A stretch of DNA of 64,000 nt from Adiantum capillus-veneris. Its lineage: Eukaryota > Streptophyta > Polypodiopsida > Polypodiales > Pteridaceae. Below, piece by piece: positions 58,442 to 64,000 of the stretch; the first letter of the stretch is position 1; each line of letters opens with the position of its first letter. The notes beneath the pieces were generated by a model that worked only from the letters and a program-made list of their open reading frames with translations, was not told the origin of the DNA and made no database searches. The stretch is taken from assembly GCA_014529385.2 (NCBI GenBank), contig CM043963.1, positions 98,345,912 to 98,409,911 of the forward strand, in the 5' to 3' direction. A program made the position numbers and the translations under genes.

Positions 58442-59007
58442 TGTGCGCGTCTATCGCACGTGTCAATGCAAGGAACTTGCCAATACATTGTGTGTGAGCC
58501 ACAAATGGCTCCAAGCACACAACAAAGCCTATACTAGTAAGTTCAAAGATGGTGATGGTGTGTCACTCACCGCTCTACGCTTGTTGTCGTGGAGGCTCCT
58601 TGCTGCGAAGAAGAGGGAGATGCCGCTACGCCGCGCTCAACCACCTCAGTGCCGTTGTGCCGCCGCAATGCTTGATCGCTCTCTCTCTCTCTCTCTCACG
58701 CATACATACACACACAAGGAGATAAGGAAAAAGAAGACGGAGATGGAGCAAGAGCACTCTTCAGTTGCACAAATGAGAGAATGAGTGAATTTTAGGTTTA
58801 GTTGACTTTTATATGAGCTCGCCCCATTCACACTTGGGCGCCCATGTTTAGCCACCTAATCCCTTGAATGTTCCAGTTAGAGTGCGCCTCTCATTGGTGA
58901 TCACTCTTACCCTTTTCCTATTGGACCAACAAGCTCGGTACCTGACTCTACCAAATAAATAATACAGCGCCCATTGTAGGTGATAGTAATGTGCGTGAGG
59001 GTTAACA
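58442..59007 (-). repeat. 5' LTR (566 bp)
   Basis: Partner of 50540-51124. Microsatellite here is (CT)n at 58679-58697 followed by a short CA run. Confidence 0.92.
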
Positions 59008-59425
59008 CCCCCCTAGAGTTTTATGTGGCGTCGGACCACACAAATCACTGTGCACCAAGTCTAGGGGTTCACCTAGTTTCTTGTTTAATGGCGAAGATGT
59101 CAACCTAGTCTGTTTGCTGTATAGACAATGCTCACACAATGAAAAGTCTGTGTAATCTAACACAGGTAAGTAGCCAAAACGCTGAAGTGTTTTCATTCTC
59201 TTTTGGCTAATATGCCCTAGCCGGCTATGCCACAACTCAGTAGTAGACAGCATCTCGGCAACATAGATAGAGTGTTCATCGATAATTTCAACAAACAAAA
59301 AATACATGGATCCATTTTTACTACCTTTCATCATGATAAGGTTGTACTTGCAGATCTCCATTGCAGATCATTTAACAAATAAAAGCGAGCGAAACTTGTA
59401 ATTGACAAAAGGCTAGAGACTTTTT
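59008..59425 (-). pseudogene. Copia integrase, N-terminal zinc region
   Basis: The frame at 59361-59002 begins MEICKYNLIMMKGSKNGSMY, the pre-integrase region, then ELWHSRLGHISQKRMKTLQR and SLCEHCLYSKQTR, which form an intact HHCC zinc site, and finally EPLDLVHSDLCGPTPHKTLG, the approach to the first catalytic Asp. At 59008 the gypsy LTR interrupts it; the text resumes at 50539. Above 59361 a stop and a few more codons lead to the border with the Penelope-like element. Confidence 0.9.
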
Positions 59426-59431
59426 TGGTTT

Positions 59432-59451
59432 GGGGGGGGGGGGGGGGGGGG
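59432..59451. repeat. G20 homopolymer at the 3' border
   Basis: Twenty consecutive G on the plus strand, flanked by TTTTTTGGTTT on the left and TTTTGGGGTGGAGAGG on the right. It sits exactly between the copia remnant and the Penelope-like element. Confidence 0.95.
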
Positions 59452-59959
59452 TTTTGGGGTGGAGAGGAAAGGGGGAAGGGGGAAAAAGAACAAATACACC
59501 AAGTTTACACCAAACGCGTTTTGCTATATTAGCTCATCAGTGGTGTAAACAAAGGAGGGAGGGAGGGGGTATAAGTAGTGAGTCTTGGTTCAAAAAACTG
59601 TACAAAGTCCTGTAGTTAGGGAGGAGAGGGCTAGTTTTGATGTTGAGTTATTCCTCCATAACTCTAGGAGGTCCAGGCAAGGGGAGAGGGAAAGGAATTA
59701 GGTGGGAAGAGAGGGAGTACAAGATATTAGGGGCTAGTTAGAGATTTTGTGGTCCTTGGGTTAATGAGACTTGAAAGGTTAATCAGGATTTTAGGAAAGG
59801 ATATAAGAAGGAAATATATGAAGGGTAGAAGCAGGGTGGAGGAGGTACATAAGGGTTAGGTAGTATCGGGATTTTTTGAGAGGAGGGTGCCAAGGTTTGG
59901 GCATTAAGCCAACACACAATCGGTTTAGGAAGGTGTGCAAGCTTGGGATTATCTTCAAG

Positions 59960-61207
59960 AAGTTTAGAGAGGGGTTTGTTTATGGAGCGGGAAAGGTTTA
60001 GGGTGTGTGTAAGAGGGGAGAAGGGAATTTTTACAATGGTTGGTGAAAGCTTGTGTTTCTATAATTGTGAAGGAGAGAAGGTCTAGTTTCATAAGAGACA
60101 AAAAGGAAGCATGCTTCCAAAAGGGGGTGGGGATAGCCTTTTGCTCTAAGTTTTGCAAAGAAGAGGTTACGAATAGTGATAAAGCCCGAAAGTGAGCTTT
60201 CTTGGATGATGTGCCTTTTGAGTTCCGAGAGAATGAAAGCAATATTTTGGTGTGTTGGATGCCAAGACTGCCAAGGGATTTAGTTGTAAGAATTGAGGCT
60301 TTTTTGGTGGCAATGTGAGTCAAGTATACCATAGGCAGTAAACGAGGTTCCTTTGAAGAAATGGATATCCAAGATAAAAACCTCTTGAGAGGAAATGGAA
60401 GAAGAGATTTTGATGTGTTCTTGGAGAGGGTGCCCATAGCTTTGAAGGAGCTGTTTTAAACTAAAAGAAGGGCCATTCCAAATTCCAAAAGCGTCATCTA
60501 TGAACCTCTTAAAGTATAGAAGAGAAGGGGAGGTGAGAAGCTTCATGCCTTCTTCTAAAGAACAAAGAAAAAGGCACGCATACACGATTGCAAAATTTGA
60601 TCCCATTGCCATGCCTTTGGTTTGGCGCAAAAATTCTCCATTAAAGGAGAGATAGTGGTGGTTAAGGATGAGAGAGGCTAGGGATATAATGAAGTGAACT
60701 TTTGGAGAGGGAAAAAAATCTTGGATAGTATTTTTGAGAGTTGAGAGCCCCTCCATGATGGGGATGCTAGGGTAGAGGGATTCAACATCAAAAGAGAAAA
60801 GGATAATATGGGGAGGAAAGGGGGTAGAACTGAGGTCCACGACAAGGGAGTGGGAATCTTTGAGGTGTTGGCTTTTGGATAGGAGAATAGGGTAGAGTTG
60901 TGCATGTAGCCATTTAGAGGCATTTTCCAAGATGTAGCCTTTGTAAGAGCAAATGGGGCGACCTACAAGGGATGGTTTATGAATTTTAGGTAGGAGAAAG
61001 AAGGGGCAAGGTTTAGTTTTAACCGGTGAAGAGGAGAGGATGAAGTCTCTTTCATTATTGGGGAGAAGGGGGTAATTTAAGACAATGGAGGTGAGGAGGG
61101 AACCCACAAAAGCTAAGGGGGGGTAGAAACTTTTGAGTAAGTAAGAGGGTCCATGAGATGCCGAAGGGCTTCCTTATTATACCACTCTTTGGAGAGGATA
61201 ATGGGTC
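59960..61207 (-). pseudogene. Penelope-like RT, core and C-terminal part
   Basis: Frame 61107-60280 (275 codons) holds the Penelope signatures: FLLPKIHKPSLVGRPICSYK, LFSFDVESLYPSIPIMEG, FLRQTKGMAMGSNFAIVYAC and the catalytic FKRFIDDAFGIWNG (DD pair). EVFILDIHF and HCHQKSLNSYN follow. After the stop at 60280-60282 the same frame goes on with IPWQSWHPTHQNIAF and LFFAKLRAKGYPHPLLEACF, the usual RT C-terminus, to about 60060. A thumb-like KPIVCWLNAQTLAP is readable in another frame near 59900. The catalytic residues are intact, but stops make it unlikely to act. Confidence 0.85.
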
Positions 61208-61843
61208 CTAGGTTTTTATCGGGGCTGGTTTGATAACAATGCTATGGTCGTTCTTCAAAGAAGATAAGGCCTCAACAAAGAAAGGTTTGGTGCGGAAGGG
61301 CGGAATGAAAGAGAGAAGGAGTTTAAGGAGGGTGAAGATATGATTGAAAGCGAGGTTAAGGGTAGAGGAAGGAGAGGGGGGATTCCAAGTGGGGTTAGGG
61401 ATAGATAGAGAGAGGGTAGTGGGAGGGGAAGCATCTTTAAAAAACATTTTAAGATGAAGGCTTCTTTTTAAATTAGAGTATGCTTTTAGAATGGAATTTG
61501 GTGGGGGTGGAGGAGAAGAAGGAATATAATTAAGCCAAAGCCCTAGGAGTCTATGTTTAGAGGATGAGAGGGGACGATTAGAGAGATTGTGTGAGGACAA
61601 GTTGTTTATTTTGTGCTCAAGAGAGAAGATAGAGAGATTGCTTAAAAACAAGATTTTAAAGAGGTGAGGATTAGTGAGAGGAAGCCAAAATTTATGATGC
61701 TTTTTCCCCGAGTGAGAGGGGTGGGAGAGGAGAGGTAAAGTACAAGGAGGAGGGGTCCAAATGTGGGGAAGAAGAGGGGGTTGAGGGAAGAGTAGGTGGA
61801 CCCAAGTGGTAGGGTGCTCTAACCCTAGACCAACCTCCTCCAC
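61208..61843 (-). pseudogene. Penelope-like RT, N-terminal part
   Basis: A 211-codon Pro/Leu/Ser-rich frame. It contains NLSSHNLSNRPLSSSKHRLL followed by GLWLNYIPSSPPPPP, the conserved N-terminal block of Penelope-like RTs, and near the end FFVEALSSLKNDHSIVIKPA, which leads into RT motif 1. Just after IVIKPA the C run has two extra bases (about 61225) and the frame shifts; the expected continuation (DKN-LG, LSKEWYN) is read in the next frame, which joins the core. Confidence 0.82.
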
Positions 61844-62066
61844 TGCAAGGTTTTTGAGCTTTTGGGTAGGCTAAATTTGGGGTGAAGAGGCTTGGTATGG
61901 GATGAGCGGGAGGTGTTAGGAGAAGGAGAGGTAAGAGTGTAGTTGGGAGTTTGGAAAAGAGAGGGGAAGCGAGAGGGGGTGTTAGAGGAGGGAGAGGGTT
62001 TTTTTTGGAGTGGCTAAAATGGAAAAATTACAAGAGGGAGAGGAGGAGGGGCTGGGGTGGCCCAAT

Positions 62067-62530
62067 CTTAATTGATTTCATTTTTACAGCATGAGAAAAT
62101 ATCTCATTGAAATAATACCTTTGTTTTGAGAAAACCCTTTTACCACAAACCTGGACTTGTACTTTTTCTTCCCACCTTCTTCTTTCTTCAGCTTGTACAC
62201 CCATTTGTTCTACAGTGCCGGCTTACCTTTAGGCAACTCAACCATCTCCCATGTTTGGTTGAAATGTAATGAGTCCATCTCCACTTGCATACTCTTCATA
62301 CATTCTTCTTTGGATTCATGTTGCATAGCTTGTTTGTATGATTCCAGCTCTCTAGAATCTGAGACCAAGACATGGTTGAAGGAAGGAACGAAACCTTTTA
62401 GGAGGTCTACTTGCTCTTGTAGATCTTTGGGGCATAGGTTGAGGCTCCTCATTTGGTTGATATTGTTCCATGCTGTCAGCGCTTGCACTCCTTGAGTCTT
62501 CACCGTGCTCAAGCGCCATGTACTCATCAC
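62067..62530 (-). pseudogene. Copia RT, N-terminal part, truncated
   Basis: Frame 62530-62210 contains LESYKQAMQHESKEECMKSM and the LHFNQTWEMVELPKGKPA block that opens copia RT. It continues in another frame to NKWVYKLKKEEGGKKKYKSR and FVVKGFSQNKG, then FNEIFSHAVKMKSIK. RT stops there at about 62067, before the catalytic YVDD, where the Penelope-like element begins. The rest of this RT is not in the window. Confidence 0.87.
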
Positions 62531-63198
62531 CTATATCTTATGTTTGTTTTCTTTCCAAGTGATGTTTGTACAAATGTTTCCAAAGTTTTCTTCTCCATAG
62601 CCAATGAAGAAATACTTTTTGGACTTTTGATCTAGCTTTGACAATAGGATTCTATCTATGTGCATAAAAGCCTCGTACCCAAACACTTTGAGAAATTCAT
62701 AATTCATTGGTTTACTTGTCCATGCCTCTTCTAAAACTCCTCCATCCACCAATGCCATTGAGGGTGACCGGTTGATTAAGTACACATACGTGCTTACTGC
62801 TTCTGGCCAAAGCTCAAGTGGTAGGCCTGCATGTAGCTCCATGCTTCGTGCTCGCTCCATAATTGTTATGTTCATCCTTTCCAAAATTCCATTTTGTTGA
62901 GATGTCCTTGGGGTTGTTCTTTGCCTCCAAATACCATTGCTAGCACAAAATATTTTTGAATTCCATTGTCGGATCTGAGGCATTTAAGCTTGGTACATGC
63001 TTCATTCTCCACAAAGGCTTTCCACCTTTGAAATATGGAAAACACATTGGATTTATTCTTCATGAAATAAATCCATGTTTTCCTAGTTGCATCATCTATG
63101 AATGTTACATAGTACAATGAGCCACCAAGGGATGGTGTACTTGCAGGACCCCAAACATCAGAATGAACCAATTCAAGTTTTTTATTTTTTTCTTTCAT
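62531..63198 (-). pseudogene. Copia integrase
   Basis: Frame 63198-62872: LELVHSDVWGPASTPSLGGS (first Asp), YVTFIDDATRKTWIYFMKNK, and KLKCLRSDNG (second Asp). After a frame change, 62983-62531: TSQQNGILERMNITIMERAR (Glu), PLELWPEAVSTYVYLINRSP, FLKVFGYEAFMHIDR and KKYFFIGYG. The D-D-E triad is present but split by a frameshift near 62940 where IQKYF/IWRQR text replaces the usual link. Confidence 0.88.
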
Positions 63199-63994
63199 TT
63201 CTTAATTTTTGAAACTTTACCCTCTTTTGTTTATTGTAAACAAAATCTTCACAGAACTCTAAGTCCACTTCTTTCAAACCTGGTAGAAGCTTATTTGATT
63301 GAAGGATTTGCATTCCTTTGGCACTCATATGCCCAAACCAGTAGTGCCACACCGCATTGTCGACTTCTGTAGCTATTGCACACGTTGAAGATTGCATGTT
63401 GACATTACACAAGTAAAATGTACCAACCTTTTCTCCTTTGTCAATCACCAAAGGTCCCTTTAATATCTTCCACCGTTTGTTTCCAAATGCAATGTTGTGC
63501 CCTTCATCGTCTAATTTTCCTATAGAGATCAATTTTTTGCACAGAGAAGGAACATGCCTAACATATTTAAGCTTCCATTCATTTCCATTAGCAGTCTTAA
63601 CACAAATTGTACCTTTGCCGACAATTTCACAAGCTTCATCATCTCCCAAGTATACATACCCAAAATTACCTCTGGTGTAATCTTTAAAATGTTGCTTGTG
63701 CGGTGTCGCATGGAATGAAGCCCCATAATCTACTATCCAATAATTAGACACATTGTCTAATGAGAGAATTAGAGCATCTTGCTCTACTTTACCTGCCACA
63801 TTGGCCTCCGAAGTTGGCTTGTTGTCTTGAGACTCCGACTCCTTCTTCTTGGACCAGCAATCCTTCTTGATGTGGCCCTTCTTTTCGTAGTTCCAGCATT
63901 CAAGAACTGACTTTGTGCATGAATTGCTCCGTCTTGAACGATCACAACCCTTTTGATTTTTTAACCTCCCCTTCGATCTTCCCCTTGTTTTCAC
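63182..63994 (-). pseudogene. Copia gag zinc knuckle, protease and pre-integrase
   Basis: A 270-codon open frame. Near residue 30 is the knuckle CWNYEKKGHIKKDC, in which the second Cys is Tyr. Near residue 85 is the protease site YWIVDYGASFHATPHKQHF, with D-Y-G-A instead of D-S/T-G-A. Then LKYVRHVPSLCKKLISIGKL, a KGEKVGTFYLCNV region, and the zinc site AVWHYWFGHMSAKGMQIL with FCEDFVYNKQKR, in which the last Cys is Phe. It is open, yet three key residues are lost, so it is probably dead. Gag lies beyond the window edge (above 64000). Confidence 0.85.
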
Positions 63995-64000
63995 TGACAG

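Larger units (their letters stand above)
50540..59007 (-). mobile_element. Gag-protease-only gypsy element (8,468 bp)
   Basis: 5' LTR 58442-59007, tRNA-Asp-type primer site, gag with four zinc knuckles, protease, a long linker frame, then about 1.77 kb of non-coding sequence, polypurine tract and 3' LTR 50540-51124. No RT, RNase H or integrase is present, so it depends on a relative. LTR and linker sequence show it is the same family as 14532-19875, which has the RT this one lacks. It lies in the copia integrase gene, and a run of C with a T flanks both sides (50534-50539 and 59008-59014), consistent with a 5-bp target duplication. Confidence 0.9.
46334..59425 (-). mobile_element. Ty1/copia element, interrupted twice
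   Basis: Read on the minus strand: integrase N-terminal region at 59420-59008, then integrase core, RT start and RT core at 50539-48957, RT end and RNase H at 47441-46607, polypurine tract at 46536-46524 and a 190-bp 3' LTR at 46523-46334. Each break restores a continuous protein reading across the inserted DNA. Gag, protease and 5' LTR are absent because the element is cut near 59425, where the Penelope-like element begins. Confidence 0.88.
59426..62066 (-). mobile_element. Penelope-like retroelement without a visible endonuclease
   Basis: About 2.6 kb on the minus strand bounded by two different copia remnants. It encodes a Penelope-type RT (61843-59960) in about three pieces. No GIY-YIG endonuclease is seen after the RT (59960-59450 is full of stops and Pro/Ser-rich) and there is no room for one before it. 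The sense-strand 3' end runs into CCACCCCAAAA, then C20, then AAACCAAAAAAG. The 5' part is CT-rich. Endonuclease-deficient Penelope-like elements are known from several kingdoms, plants included. The exact ends and whether it has any terminal repeat are uncertain. Confidence 0.8.
62067..64000 (-). mobile_element. Second minus-strand copia element, cut at both ends
   Basis: Order on the minus strand: gag end, protease, integrase, RT start. It overlaps in gene content with the copia at 46334-59425 (both have integrase and RT start), and their sequences differ, so they are two separate insertions. It is cut at 62067 by the Penelope-like element and continues past the window end. Confidence 0.87.

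Overview
The window looks like nuclear DNA from a land plant with a large, repeat-filled genome. It is almost entirely transposable elements of plant type (Ty3/gypsy of Athila/Tat and chromovirus kinds, Ty1/copia, a small TIR element) plus a Penelope-like reverse transcriptase. I found no convincing host gene, rRNA or tRNA. The Penelope-like element and the heavily decayed mixed LTR content suggest a non-flowering plant such as a fern, lycophyte or conifer, but this is only a guess.

Layout. 1-4.3 kb: no recognisable gene, one cluster of (CT)n arrays. 4.3-5.8 kb: decayed copia gag-protease, split by a 246-bp element with inverted terminal repeats. 7.0-12.3 kb: a complete 5,328-bp LTR element with 177-bp LTRs, a 5-bp target duplication and no recognisable gag or pol. 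12.5-14.2 kb: a field of about ten copies of a palindromic motif, partly in a 126-bp tandem array. 14.5-19.9 kb: a minus-strand Athila/Tat-like gypsy element that keeps reverse transcriptase and RNase H, lacks gag and integrase, and has a TACTGG-type repeat where gag would be. 20.7-30.1 kb: two decayed plus-strand copies of one gypsy family; the second is split by a 3.6-kb copia-like element. 30.3-46.3 kb: a Tat-type gypsy element with a second RNase H domain; its 5' LTR is split by an 8.85-kb chromovirus. 46.3-59.4 kb: a minus-strand copia element broken by a 1.5-kb insertion carrying a retropepsin and by an 8.5-kb gag-protease-only gypsy element of the same family as the 14.5-kb one. 59.4-62.1 kb: a minus-strand Penelope-like element with no visible GIY-YIG endonuclease. 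62.1-64.0 kb: another minus-strand copia element running off the window.

The nesting gives relative ages: chromovirus after Tat element; gag-protease gypsy after the copia at 46-59 kb; copia-like element after the gypsy at 23-30 kb. Nearly every coding region has stops or frameshifts, so most elements are probably dead. The least broken coding piece is a 525-codon frame (52,899-54,476). The observations most worth following are the endonuclease-less Penelope-like element with a C-rich 3' junction, the palindrome field, the coding-poor short-LTR element, and two LTRs of one element that carry different dinucleotide microsatellites at the same site.
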